Below, one piece after another: positions 13,509 to 25,070 of a stretch of 64,000 nt of DNA. The stretch spans positions 1-64,000 of the forward strand of contig WTXI01000065.1 in the NCBI GenBank assembly GCA_022376515.1, given 5' to 3'. Numbering within the stretch: the first letter of the stretch is position 1; every line of letters begins with the position of its first letter. The notes beneath the pieces are model-generated. The model did no database searches and had not been told where the DNA came from. It saw only the letters and a list, made by a program, of their open reading frames with translations. The DNA is from Lactifluus volemus (lineage: Eukaryota; Basidiomycota; Agaricomycetes; Russulales; Russulaceae). The position numbers and the translations under genes were made by a program.

Positions 13509-13867
13509 GAGAAAACCTGCAGGTGATTAGAGCGCGACGCGTGCATTGCCGCGCACGGCGCGGAGTCGAAGATCCGCAATTTGCCGCTACGTCGCCCTGG
13601 ACACTAAATAAGTCCCAAATTATCAGGCCCAACCCTAGAAAGCCCATAGCGAATGGACACCCTACGCCAGATATCATTGTCGACACCAATCATGACCTCT
13701 CTTCAGTACGTCTATCACCTTCACCAGTTAGCCAAAGGTACCTGATCAATCTGAATAGGCTTTACTCGGAAGAGATCCCCGCTCCGTTCGTCCCATCTCT
13801 CTATCGGGTCATGATCCATGCAATACTTACCCCACCTTAATTTTCCATAGCCTGAGCTTGCCATTAA

Positions 13868-15423
13868 ATGAACGACACCAGGAAGGTATGTCCTACGTGC
13901 CCATGTATGGAGTGTTGATTGACCTGGGCGTAGTAAGGAGTATCTCTCAGTACACGGCAATTGAAAGGCTCCCCAATGAGGTTCTCAGGGAAATATTTAT
14001 CTTCGATCGACTCATTTCCATTCCCCTTTCACAAAGTTCCTGGCCCGCAAGGCAGCCGTGGAAATGGCAAAGGCTCGCCCACGTGTGTCGAAGATGGCGA
14101 TATATCCTCTTTGATTCACCCCGCTCCCTCAACCTGCAGCTATTCTGCACTTATGGGACGCCTGTGAAGAATAATTTAGATTGCTGGCCAGAATTGCCTA
14201 TTGTCATGCAATATCGTCCAAGTTGGAGATTATTGCGCAGATTATACTATTTAAACCCAAATTCCGAGACTTCGGATGAAGACAATATAATGGCCGCGCT
14301 CCAGAATTCGGATCGCTTATGCGAAATACGGCTAAATGTGACAATTCCACTATTGGAAAAAATAACCAAACTACCACCGGCGTCATTTCCCGCGCTAGAA
14401 CACCTCGAACTAGGCGCAGGCACTAATGATATGTTTACCCTTCCTAGTGAACCTTTCGTAGGACCATTCCCGAACCTTCATGTCCTCCATGTGGCCAAGA
14501 TTGCATTTCCGGCGCTCCAACGGGTTCTACCGTCAGCCCATGCACTTGTTGAGCTTCATCTTGAAGCACTACCGAGTAGTGGGTATATCACGCCAGCAGC
14601 TCTCCTTACCTTCCTGCCCGTAATGACTTGCCTCGAGAGACTCTACCTTGATTTCCGTTCCCCAATTTCTCGACCCATCTCAGGAGGAGACGGTCCTGCA
14701 CCTCAAGGCCGCGCGGTCCTCCTCGCTCTGGAATGGTTCACATTATACGGAGTTAGCGAAGATTTGGAGTGCCTTTTATCCAGGATCGACGCTTCTGGCA
14801 TCATGAACATCAATGTAACATTTTTCAATCAGGCTACCTTTTTTGATACCTCCCAGTTTCTCCGGTTCATTTCTCGCACAAAAACGCAAAGGTCGCACGA
14901 TACGGCAATGTTATATTGTTCGGACAGCGATATTTCCATGACCCTTACTCAACGAGGAAGGCCGTTTCAGATGAAGTTGAGAGTCCTTTGTATGCCGCTA
15001 GATTGGCAATTGTCATGTATGGCAGAGATCTTCGCTGGGCTTCATCCTATCGTCTGTAATGTGCGAACATTTCACATCAGTGCAATTCCGAGAGACTCAG
15101 TCCAAGATGATGTGGACCCTTCTCCATTATTGGAGCTTTTCCGCCCTTTCACAAATGTAGAGGGGCTTTTTTTGCCTCACCACGTCGCATCGCACGTCAA
15201 GCATGTCTTGGAACGGGAAGGGCTGCTGCCAAATGTGGGTGTGACAGATGTCGCGGGAAACACTTTCGACTCGATGCCATCGTTACTAAGCGCGTCGTCA
15301 TCCCCGACACCCATATCGCCCAGTTCCAGCCTGAGGTGGCTGACCCCCATCGAGTCGCCGGTATCATCTCTCGCTGAATTGGCGTCACGTTCGCCAACTC
15401 ACTCGCCGTCTCCCCAATCGTAA
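13868..15423 (+). CDS. F-box family protein, copy C (intact model)
   Basis: Exon 1 is 13868-13885 (ATG AAC GAC ACC AGG AAG). The intron is 13886-13950, 65 nt, with donor GTATGT and acceptor CTCAG. Exon 2 is 13951-15423. The spliced product is 496 residues. It starts MNDTRKYTAIERLPNEVL, with the F-box-like motif at about residues 8-60 (LPNEVLREIFIFDRL, LAHVCRRWRYILFDSP), leucine-rich sequence to about residue 430 and a Ser/Pro-rich tail. It would link a substrate to Skp1-Cul1 in an SCF ubiquitin ligase. Upstream and downstream flanks match those of copies B, D and E. This is one of two copies with both splice sites intact. Confidence 0.82.
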
Positions 15424-16084
15424 GGTCTGATTGACCGCTTCTCTAGGAATCACTTTTTCGTCTCTCCTCACTCATGCAGCCCACTTTATCACTCAACCCT
15501 CCACCCCTTGCTCTACTACCTTGGATTTGTTTGCGGCAAATCTGCACCCTCGGCGCAGCCGCAAGCCACTATCTTCGTACCCCACGACCATGCCTTGCGC
15601 CCGTTCCTTGATGCGCCGCCAGGTGCGGCCTTCACTTCGCCCAAAGTTCCAATCCTGCTACTTGACCTGTGTCTCGATTTCCTTAATAGTTTTAACCTCC
15701 CTCCTTTTTTTACTACATTATTATGAATTCTTCTGTTTCGTCTTCCGGTCTCGACTGCACGATGTGACTCGATGTTTCAATTTGTTACTCATACCTTGGC
15801 CTCACTCAAGAGTGTGTGACAGTGATAAGCTATGAAGGTGTACGGGTTGCTCTTGTTTTACTTACCACACCTTTCTCTTAGCTCCCATCTCCGTCCCGGT
15901 CCCTTTGTATTATTACCCTTTGGGCAGGGATCGTTCCTTTTCCATCTAAACCATCTGACTGCGTGCTCCTTTCTCGCGATACTTCAAGTTCTATCTGATA
16001 GGTTCACACAATCTGTACTAGCGCCTCGACATCACGCGTTGCTAAAGGCCCTGATATCGCCTTACACAGCCCGAGAGCACGCTA

Positions 16085-16320
16085 GACATGACCCAAATGG
16101 AAGTCGTGGATGACCATGTTATCTCCAGTACCTTCCTTGATCAGGAGCGGGAAACCATCATCCACCCTGACGTGACAAACCCGGATGCACGTGGACAATA
16201 ATACCACGACAAGATCATACCGTCAGTAAATGCCCATTACTAGAGTCAAATTGCCTCGAAGGGATTTCTGACTTTGAGGAGAAGAGATTATGGGCAACGT
16301 CGAATGTAAACTGCCACGTG
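16085..16320 (-). pseudogene. Relic of the second F-box gene family
   Basis: The minus strand reads LLIKEGTGDNMVIHDFHLGH followed by an in-frame stop (compare LLIEVGIGNPIVVRDFHPER in the gene at 17452-19138). Further on, near 16232-16250, lies a match to its RGNLTLV segment. Order and frame are broken, so only a degraded piece survives. Confidence 0.5.
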
Positions 16321-17451
16321 GCATCTAACGGCAGGTCCTGGGCACAGACACGGAAGCGTGAGAAATCACTGGCATCTGAATCAACATGTGAAGCGAGTCC
16401 CGAGTCGCTTTGAGCTTTTGAAAATCAACTTGAGGGAGACATATTAACTAATTCCTGATGTTGACATATCAAGTTATGTCGGTCTTAGTCGCTTTCACGC
16501 AGGGCATACCCGACATGTTCCAATATATATTCATCTAGTTTTCTGACGGCATGCGCGAAGCATGAATCCGCACGCGACAAAGAGTATGCTGCTCGCAAGA
16601 GAAGAATTTAATAAGGGAACCAGAGCTGCGAAATCAAAGTTGGTGGGTTTGTACCGTACTGCTTGCATCACCTCTGTTGATGACGTTGTGCGTAACTATG
16701 ACATGCTCGTACTCGCGAACACCTCCTGCCCAAGTTCATGGCTGGCTACCTACGCACACGAACAGTGAAGTATAAGCTGCATCAATAACACATTTTCTGA
16801 CACACCTAGCACCTGGTATGTTTTTGTCCAATGCGTACTTTTTTTATGTCTTTCGCTACAAACTCGCGTAAAATTTGTTTACTGTGTTCTCCGTGTACCC
16901 AGAAATGGCGATACACGGGGATGTGCATAATGAGAAGCGTTCTTTTTATATTTTCCCCGCTTCGAGCTTGGGCCACTGCGGCGAGCCAGGACGTACACGT
17001 TCCCGTCCGTGAGTTGTACTCACATGAGGGGTCATGGTCCTGTGTCGCTTTGGTCACGTGGTTCAGCGCACGCGGTCGAATCATACCAAGACAGGATAGT
17101 CACTTACCAGCGCGAAACTTCGCCTGTGCCGAGCGGGGCGCGCCGGATATCCAAAGTTTCTAAGCCAGATCTCAAAAACCCAACGAGCCCAAATCAAAGC
17201 CGTGTAAGAAGATTGAGTGCATGTCTTGGCCTGCCTCAATTTTCAGTCACAGTCTCACATAACTCGGGGAGAGCACATCCGTGCGATGGGAAGGGGTAGT
17301 ATACTCACGCAGTTGTCAGGTCGCAGGCTGCTCGGTTGTTCGGAGACGAGTGTTCGGAATGGAGGATGAATGCCGTGGTCATATCATTAAGTGAATGTCT
17401 ATTGTCCCTTCGTTGTCCCCACGCTGGATCAGAGGAAACGATGTTGGGTGA
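16321..17451. other. Intergenic, nothing recognised
   Basis: Only short open frames, such as 16562-16768 (+) and 16806-17084 (-), without recognisable motifs or conservation within the window. Confidence 0.5.
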
Positions 17452-19138
17452 TTAGGTCTTTGAGATTGGTGAGGCACGCACCGTGATGCCCACGACCCGC
17501 TCGTCGTCGATCAGTACCTCGTGATACCCGTATCGCTTCTCACTCGTCGCCTCGCAGTAAGGCAAGGAGGAGACAATATCGTTCAGAAACTCTTCTCCCT
17601 TTTCAATTTTGCTTGACTCTGTGACCACCTTCAACCGGTTCTCATTCCACGAAGAACCCTTGCTCCGCGCGATAGCACTCCGCACACGCTCCGGATGAAA
17701 GTCGCGGACGACGATGGGGTTTCCGATGCCCACTTCGATCAACAGGGGGAAAAGCGCGCTGCGTGAGCCGCCGGGGCGACAGGGAGCGAGTCCATGCTCC
17801 CAATCCGTCCAGCGGGTGACGGATGGGCCCCACGCGTCCCAGGAATACGTTTGGTTGCCACCGCGGGTGGCGTACTCGTATAGTGAGGAACGCCGGACCC
17901 AGAAGGAGACAGATCGGAGGTAATCGAAGCCGCCGACAACTTGGCGGAAACCGAGGGTGAAACATAACACTGTGGCACTTGGATCGCTCACGAAGGGGAG
18001 GCGACGTGAACGCATAAGCATATCGTGTGACGCGACGATCTGGTCGCCCTGGCACTCTACCATTACGCACGATATACCCTGCTGGAGAGCTGGTAGGACA
18101 AGCACGCAGTGCGTTTCCAAACCGGGAGAGTCCCCCAAAGTTATTTGGCACAGTTCAAGAGCGTTACCTTCTTTCTGCACAAGGATGAGGGCATCTTCAG
18201 AAAGGAAGGTGATTTGTGGGAAGTAAGTATTTGGCGGGCTGCGACGTAACTATATTGCCGTCAGCTATATATCCCAGCGAAGATAATACACATACACAGT
18301 GGGTCGTGCCTTCTCTCCAATGTATTATATGGATTTCATCGAACTCACAACTCCATCCATGGCACGTGAGAATAACCAAAAGGTTTCCAGCTACCTGCGC
18401 GTCCAAGGTGCAACCAAGAATGAATCTTGATTTGAGTGAAACGTCAAGGTGCGGGTTTTTTGCGAGAGGATGTGCTGTTGATTTGGAAAGTGTGAGCAGG
18501 TGCACGTTAAGGAGGATGGTGGGAGGCTGAAGATCAAGGTCATAAGATAGATTCTCTGTGGTTGCTAGTTTGCCTCTACAATACAGACATTAAAACAGTG
18601 AAAATGAGACCTCACGGAAAGATACTTACGTGGAAACTATCACCACTAGGTCATATTCGTCAGCAAACGCAAACGCATGAAGCACGCCATCCCTGACTAG
18701 AGTCAAATTGCCTCGCTCGATAGAGCGAAGGGGCAGCGCGTTGGGCAGAGAAGAGATATCAGAATAGGCATAGACGACGGGATCAGCATCTGTGACGATC
18801 AGGTGGCCGTTATGCAACGACCCGATAAGTGGGGACCAGAGGTCGAGGTCGAAAGTGATACGCGTAGAAGTGTCGGGGATATCGAGGTTCTCCCAGCTCT
18901 TCTCCCAACGGTGTAACTTCTCTAGGCGCTCGGGGAAAGTGAATCCTGGGTCTATTGGGTCGTACACGCCGGTCCTGCCAGCTTCTTTGAGATACTTCAG
19001 CAGAAAGGAGTTCTTGACCACACCGTTGAGATGACGACAGGAAGTCTGGCAGGAAATTATGTCTTTGAAGGGGAGGTAAGAAATGATTTGAACGAGAAGC
19101 TCTGGAGAGAGAGAGAGAAGACGGGATAACATGCTCAT
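17452..19138 (-). CDS. F-box protein, second family (intact)
   Basis: Three exons read in frame: 19138-18630, 18575-18296 and 18249-17452, joined by introns of 54 and 46 nt (the second with a CTGAC branch-like site). The product is 528 residues. The start is MSMLSRLLSLSPELLVQII, which begins an F-box at about residues 3-50 (LSPELLVQIISYLPFKDIIS, CQTSCRHLNGVV). The rest resembles the beta-propeller-like C-terminal half common in basidiomycete F-box proteins, with VVRDFHPERV near the end. It is unrelated in sequence to copies A-E. Expected role: SCF substrate receptor. Relics of the same family occur at 6439-6620 and 16085-16320, so this is probably the source family of those fragments. Confidence 0.85.
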
Positions 19139-19336
19139 CGTCGTAGTCGAACAGAGAAGATAGCTCAAGCCTCGGTCAGACGCTGACCTTCAGCGTGTTT
19201 GCAAGATAACGATTTAGACTCCAGACACCCCGAACCAGTTCATCGGTTCATCAGTTCGAACTTTTGCCACCACCCCCCGCCACTTATTATTATTCTCCTA
19301 CCCCCGCCACAGACACTACTGTACTCTCTTGACTAA

Positions 19337-20469
19337 ATGTGGCGGCTCTTAGTCGCCCAATTGTGCGCCTTTCATCCCATGAGGCCTTTCTTTTCTTTTA
19401 AACATCACTCTTCTCCCGGGACTCCCTTTGAGTTGGATTTTCTAGTTCCAGATGACCGTGCGTTTCTCCTTCCTTACCACATCTTCCAGTCTTACATCCT
19501 TTGCAAAAAGCAGCCGAATTTTGACGTTGCGCTCGGTTATAACCTTTTAATCATTGGTGCCAGAGGTAAGTCCTACACCCCAAGCCTCGCCTAACGGTAT
19601 CTCATCCTTTTTCCTTCAGATGCTGGCGTACGTGAAGTCGTCTCCGCGTATATAAGTGAACCAACAAGTCCCAGCTTCTCGACGCAGTTCCTCCGTGCGT
19701 ATGAATTTTGGTTACTAGGCTCGTGCCAAGTTGACGCCCAGTGCCAGGTGCCAATCAGAAACCTGTGAGGTTGTCGGATAATCGTATTCTTATCTTGGAC
19801 ATCATTCAGAGGCCAGGGGAGATATTTCGGGAGTGCTATGGGTACGCTTATTACCCACACTGGGTTGTGCAGCTGATCGATACTTATCTAGGGATCTGGT
19901 CCGGTCCAACGGTGTCCTTCTCGTGTATAATCCTGTCTCTGCGACCTCGTTCCAGCACGTCACGGGATTTTACGAACAAATAATCAGATCCAAGTGGAGA
20001 TCTCTGCCTGTTGTGCTCTTCTCCAACACCCCTCCGCACCTTGGCGTCACGGGAGCTCGTGAATTCCGTGAGTTCCGTCCGAGATCACTTGTAAATGCTT
20101 GCAACTGACTCGTACTCTCTGACTTCAGACGGTCGCGATTTTGCCAAAGCGCATGCCATCCCGTTCATCGAAGCTTCTTCTGGTGGCCCTTTGTCAACGC
20201 CCTTTCTGACGCTACTCAATTTGGCTCGCCAGCGCTATGAGACGTCCTCCAGTACATCCTGCGGAGATGGCTTCACGGACTTCGTCACAGTGGCGGCAGC
20301 CAAAGTGTCCCGCGCCATGCGCTCGCACCGAGTTGCTTCGCCACCTATCCCTTCGCGCCGTGAACTGTCTGGGAACCTTCCTGCCCCACGGCACGCCAGC
20401 TGCCTACCCAATGCGTCGCGTTTCCTAACCTTCCGCCGTTCGAAACCAACCCCAAAATCCCGTCGATGA
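19337..20469 (+). CDS. Ras-fold protein with lost GTPase motifs (pseudo-GTPase)
   Basis: Five exons (19337-19565, 19620-19694, 19748-19841, 19892-20067, 20129-20469) give one frame of 304 residues. The order of Ras landmarks is kept: NLLIIGARDAGVREVV at the P-loop, RILILDIIQRPGE at G3, a GVLLVYNPVSATSFQHVTGF helix as in Ras family proteins (compare LVYS...SF), LPVVLFSNTPPH at G4 and PFIEASS at G5. The P-loop lysine is Val, G3 lacks DxxG, and NKxD has become NTPP, so nucleotide binding is unlikely. The tail is basic (RFLTFRRSKPTPKSRR) without a CaaX box. It is divergent from the F-box gene at 17452-19138, with about 200 bases between them. Function unknown: a scaffold or signalling decoy is inferred only from motif loss. 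Confidence 0.8.
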
Positions 20470-21339
20470 GATATGAAGTGCTAATATAATGACATTCCCA
20501 AGTGCAGGGTTGCGATAGATATCAGGGAAGGGATAAGTTAAACGTTATCATAAAGCCCGGGGAATGGTTTCTTATGAGATCTAATTCTAAGACCTCTCTA
20601 TCAGCGGAAATGTCGTACGTGTATCAATAGAAATGTGATTTGAATACGGTTCCAGCAAAGTTCCGCTGCACCTAGCCGTAACTTACGGCAACTTTTGATT
20701 TCATTCCCAGGCTTACCGTGAGAAAATCCCTCTCTTTTTATGGTGACTATCGATGGCTCCGCTCCCCTAGTGCTCGGTTTGTAGCCTGTTGCGGTTGCGT
20801 TGGACATCCACACCGTGCCAATTTGACTAGTACACAAATTGTGATACATTTGTTTGTACAAAGCAGTGTTTTGGGGCAGTTCGCCAAGACTAAGCCTGGG
20901 CCGACCCAAAACACTCGCGCGCTAACTTTTTCATGAGAACCGAAGGACAAAACATTATGAAAAACTGTGACCTAACTAAGGTACATGGCGACGAAAAATG
21001 TACAAAGAACTACTACCGATCAATTAAAGGTGCCCGGCGCGTGCGCACAAGAGCGTGTGCCGCACTTGTTATAATACTGTAGTTACTAATTTTTAGAGAT
21101 CACCATCGGTTTGATAGATATCATTACATTTGCTTGTTCAACCTTGCAACTCAGTTGAAATTGCAAGGTATATACTAGAATGGGGTGCTGAGCTCCACAA
21201 TCCGTTTCTAGATGAAGGGAAGAGAATCGAATGCGAGGCTACTGACTGCGTTGCTGAACTTCTGAAGACACTGAGATGCTGAAAGAGACCTTAGGTTACA
21301 TGAAAGGACAACTAAGAGAAGAGTATGAGACTCAAGATG
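20470..21339. other. Intergenic, nothing recognised
   Basis: No credible coding frame and no strong repeat was seen in this stretch. Confidence 0.5.
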
Positions 21340-23515
21340 ATACTGATTAAAGGAAGTCTAAGGGTTTGTATACAGGTAAGGACGGTAGAGAGTAAACTAT
21401 CAGGAATAAAGGGAAAAGCGAGTGCTTGAGTGTGGTATAAAATCGTGAGCTTTGCGGTGGGTGATATGGCCATGTCGGGATTCAGGGCCTAAGTGCAGCG
21501 CAAAGGGGAGCACGCAGTCTAAAGCTAGAATGAAAAAGCTTTCAAAGACACAAGGAGAAAGATTGCTGTAGTGAGCAAGCGAAGGCAAGAACGAGGTGAT
21601 CAAACCAAAAGGAAAGCTGTGAGATACGAAGCAAGAGAAAGTGGGAGTGCTATGGCCGAGATGCAAGCCGGGAGACCCTGAGCCTAAGAGAGTCGTGGCC
21701 AAGGCAACATCGTAGCGTATGAGGGGCCCACAAAAGGGGCGGGCGAGATTCTAGAACATTTGAAAATTGGGAAATTTTTCGAAGGAGAATATGGAGCCGA
21801 AATGAGGCTGCAGTAGTGAAATGAAGGAGGAACGACTGCGGAGATGGAATTGGTGGAACGTGAAACATCTCTGTGAAGTTTAGCGACTCAAAAATGGGTG
21901 AATTTTATGGAAGAACTTGAACTGGGTTGGCAACGACTTCACGTCGGATATCGGCTGATGGGCAAATGACTTAAGTGGCAACAAACTCGGATGAGAGTAG
22001 TCACGCGCCGGTCAGCAGCAGCCGCCACTGCAGTGGCAGCAGGCAACGCACCTCAGCCGCGTTCTCAGCACTCGTTACTATAACTATATTACTGTGGTAG
22101 AGAACACCATGATAAGGATATTACACTCTCGTATCTTGCATAAAAGCGTTGCTCCTCCAGCCTTCCTGAGGTGACCTTCGTTTCGTCCAAGCTGACCTCC
22201 CGGGCCTTTCTTTCTCCTTCCTAGGTGTGTACTACGTTTTCCATCGTCATCATCATCGCTGCCAATTGCATCTTTCTAACTTATACGATATTTCAGCCAC
22301 CGAGTAGCAGGTCGCTCCCCCTGCTCATTTTCCTTCAAGCGCACCCAACAAGCTGGTCCTCTAAAACGACTGTCATTTTGCCCCCTTGTAGTGATAAAAA
22401 TGCTATTCTTCAAATTCTTGGCTGCTCTCTCGGCTGCTCTTCTCCGAGTTGCTCCCGCTGCTTCGGCTGTGCTGGTCCGCGAGGGCGGACCTGTCCCAAG
22501 AGAATCTACTTTACCACCTCTTTACATTCTCAATGATCCCAAGCTCACTTACATCCACGGTGGCACCTTGTTAGTGTTATCGTCGCCTGTCATCAATGGC
22601 AAGAATGACACCTCCGTAAGCCCGATTTTTGTCCTTGTCTTCACACTACATTCGACGTGTTTCTAACACATGCACAACCCCCCGTGTCTACAGAATTTCT
22701 GCTGCCAAATGTCGGGCAATGTCATTCCCGGCACAGTAACCTTACCGGTCGATAGATGCTTCCTTCCATTAGGTGTAAACGATGGGCCAGTGACCGTCTT
22801 CATCACGCCTTGCACAGTAGAATCACTGGCCCTGGGTACGCGCCTCGCAGGGCCAGCTACCATATTTGTCGGGCCTCCCCCGCAGACGACGCAGAGCAAC
22901 TTGTCCCCTTCTAGCAGCTCGGGAGTCCAGGACTCGGCGTCTACATTCACTGATGCAGCTGCGACCAGCCAAGCCACACCCTCGCCTTCTTCCACGCCTA
23001 CCTCAACCCCCATCATATCGACGACGCAGAGCAACTTTATCCCATCTAGCAGCTCGGGGGATCCGGACTCGGAGGCTACATCCACTGATGCAGCTGCGAG
23101 CAGCTCGGGGGTGTCGGGCCCGGCTGCTACATCCACTGACTCGGATGCAACTGCGACCAGCCAAGGTACACCCTCGCCTTCTACATATACCCCAACCTCC
23201 ATCATATCGACGACGCAGGGCGACTTGCTCCCCTCTAGTAGCTCGGGGGTGCCGTGCCCTGAAGTTACACCCACTGATGCAGCCGCGACCGACCAAGGCA
23301 CATCCTCGCCTTCTTCCAGATCTACCCCACCCCTCATTTTTTTGACGGCGCAGAGTAGCTTGCTCCCCTCTAGCAGCTCGGGGGTGCCGGACTCGGCAGC
23401 TACATCCACTGATGCAGCTACGACCAGCCAAGCCACACCCTCACTTTCTTTTACATCTACCTCAACCCCCGTTACATCCTCTAGCAGCTCGGCGCCTTCT
23501 TCCATGTCTACCTCA
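21340..23515 (+). repeat. Tandem duplication unit 1 (Ser/Thr-rich protein gene and promoter)
   Basis: Homologous to 25070-27480 in direct orientation, covering about 1 kb of upstream sequence and the gene. The unit starts near 'gagactcaagatgatactga' and loses similarity inside the 3' end of the gene near 23515. Confidence 0.8.
22138..22147 (+). promoter_or_regulatory. TATA-like box upstream of the Ser/Thr-rich gene 1
   Basis: TGCATAAAAG, about 255 bases before the ATG at 22400. The same element is conserved at 25869-25878 in the duplicate. Position suggests a core promoter with a long 5' UTR; not tested. Confidence 0.4.
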
Positions 23516-23560
23516 ACACGGCCATATTGTGGAACCTGGAGAGGAATTTGGAGATGTTGA
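22400..23560 (+). CDS. Secreted Ser/Thr-rich repeat protein 1
   Basis: Exons 22400-22615 and 22694-23560, with a 78-nt intron; 360 residues. It begins with a signal peptide (MLFFKFLAALSAALLRVAPA). A globular N-terminal part of about 130 residues follows, with cysteines in NFCCQMSGN, DRCF and TPCT. The rest is low-complexity Ser/Thr/Pro/Ala with repeats of the type TTQSN...PSSSSGVPDSAAT...TDAAATSQGTPSPS, a mucin-like region likely to be O-glycosylated. The C-terminus (RPYCGTWRGIWRC) differs from copy 2 because similarity stops at about 23515, so the original end was replaced by foreign sequence. Cell-surface or secreted location is inferred; no GPI signal is visible. Family not recognised. Confidence 0.75.
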
Positions 23561-23969
23561 GGGAGAGTGAGGCGTGGCCACGGGAGGCCAGAGGAGCCCG
23601 ATGAAGGACCCGCCATCGTCATAGGCACCCCGAGGGCAACACGGTGAGGACCAGTGATGCTCCCCATTGGGGGCGATCGCCCAAAACCGTTTTACTATAA
23701 TCTCTTGCTCTTCGAATCAACTTCCATCTTTTCAATTAGTCTTGTAATTAGTATTACATAGTATCGAGGTGCCGCGTCGAGTTTCGTGAGGTCGAGACCT
23801 CAACATCGGATCGAGCGCGCCTGGTCACCATACCGAGGCGTTTTGGCTTCTTCTTGATCTCGTACCAACGTTTATTGACTTAATAATGTGATCTGTAGCT
23901 AGGCAATTAACTACTATGGACACTACGAATAAAGAGTTTCGGACAATGCAGTTGTATGGGCATTGTCGA
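23561..23969. other. Junction sequence after the Ser/Thr-rich gene 1
   Basis: No gene recognised. The stretch from 23516 to about 23900 has no counterpart elsewhere in the window and replaces the 3' end of the duplicated gene. It may be the edge of an inserted element, but no terminal repeats were found. Confidence 0.4.
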
Positions 23970-25070
23970 GCCCACAGTTACTCCCCCAACAACACCAGTC
24001 CTCCGGAGTGCCCGAATCACAGTCAGAACTCGCTACTAAAGAGAAGAGGCTCAAAAGGGAATTGTCACATTATCCTTGGCATTCTCGAATTGCTCACCGC
24101 CACCACCAATGATGCCACACTGGCATGGAAGGAGCGCTCCCACATGTTATTGCATGCCGTCAGGACTGCTGGACATCGAATTTAGTCCGACAAAAGCCTG
24201 AGGCTCCAGCGATGGCAGCTACGATCAATGACCACTGGCATCGCCATTCATTTGTCTGCAAATTATGCCGCGCGCCGGATACCATAGTAAATGAAAATCC
24301 AAACAAGTGAGTCAACTGATGGCTCCAACAAGGGCCTCAGGTAGAAGTTCAATTAGCCTGCCACCCATACCGCTGGAAACCATGGATCATCTACCGCCTG
24401 GAAGTTCCTATCCACAAAGATCCTGAAGATAGGATCATAATATACGGAAACCTTGAGCGACGTCGCGATGCCGTCCATTCCAGGTCGGCATCTGGGCGAT
24501 GTATGCAATGGCAGACACCGACAAAAGGGAACTCTCTGAGTAACGCTTGAATGGTTCGGCTCATCGGAGGTTATATTACCGGTCCGTCCGTCGGCCGGTG
24601 GACGGCAGGGAACGCTTCCTCCCTAACTGTACGGTTCCGAGCTGTATTGCGCCCAAATGTAACTTTTTTCATGGGGTGCGTATATTGTTCGCTTGCGTGA
24701 CGTAGAAAATGTCATTACGAACTGTCAGGGAATGAGATTACTCCTCCCTAACGTTTGTCCCGGCCCATCTCTCTGCGGTGTCTATGCAGCCTCCTCTAAC
24801 CAAATCTCTCCATATTAACGTAATCAGTCATGTTAATTCCAAACTTGAAGCCGCATTTTGACATCCCAAAACTGCCATTACATCTGACCTTTGAAATTAG
24901 CCCCGTGCCCGGACTGATCTTTCTCAATACTTCCTCTCCTTTTTGATTAACCTTTCCTTGCTGGACTCGTCTCTTATACTCACAATCATTTTGCTGATCA
25001 ATGCCAATCCTCCAATAAGGCAGAGGGCTACCACTGCCTTGACCTTTCTCTTTCTTTTATTGGCTTACAG
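23970..25070 (+). repeat. Truncated duplicate of the region upstream of and within the membrane-protein gene
   Basis: Direct-orientation relative of about 31050-32165, with indels and stops. It ends abruptly near 25070, where tandem unit 2 of the Ser/Thr-rich gene begins. Confidence 0.75.
24833..25062 (+). pseudogene. N-terminal fragment of the membrane-protein gene
   Basis: It reads IPNLKPHFDIPKLPLHLTFE, then, after a deletion near 24925, LINLSLLDSSLILTIILLIN and RATTALTFLFLLLA. This parallels the first exon of the gene at 31912. Only the first two hydrophobic segments remain before the breakpoint. Confidence 0.75.

Noticed and set aside
22663..23667. 334-codon minus-strand frame opposite the Ser/Thr-rich gene 1 (and 26511-27392 opposite gene 2)
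   Set aside because: It is the antisense shadow of a repeat whose period is a multiple of three; the plus strand has the signal peptide and the intron.
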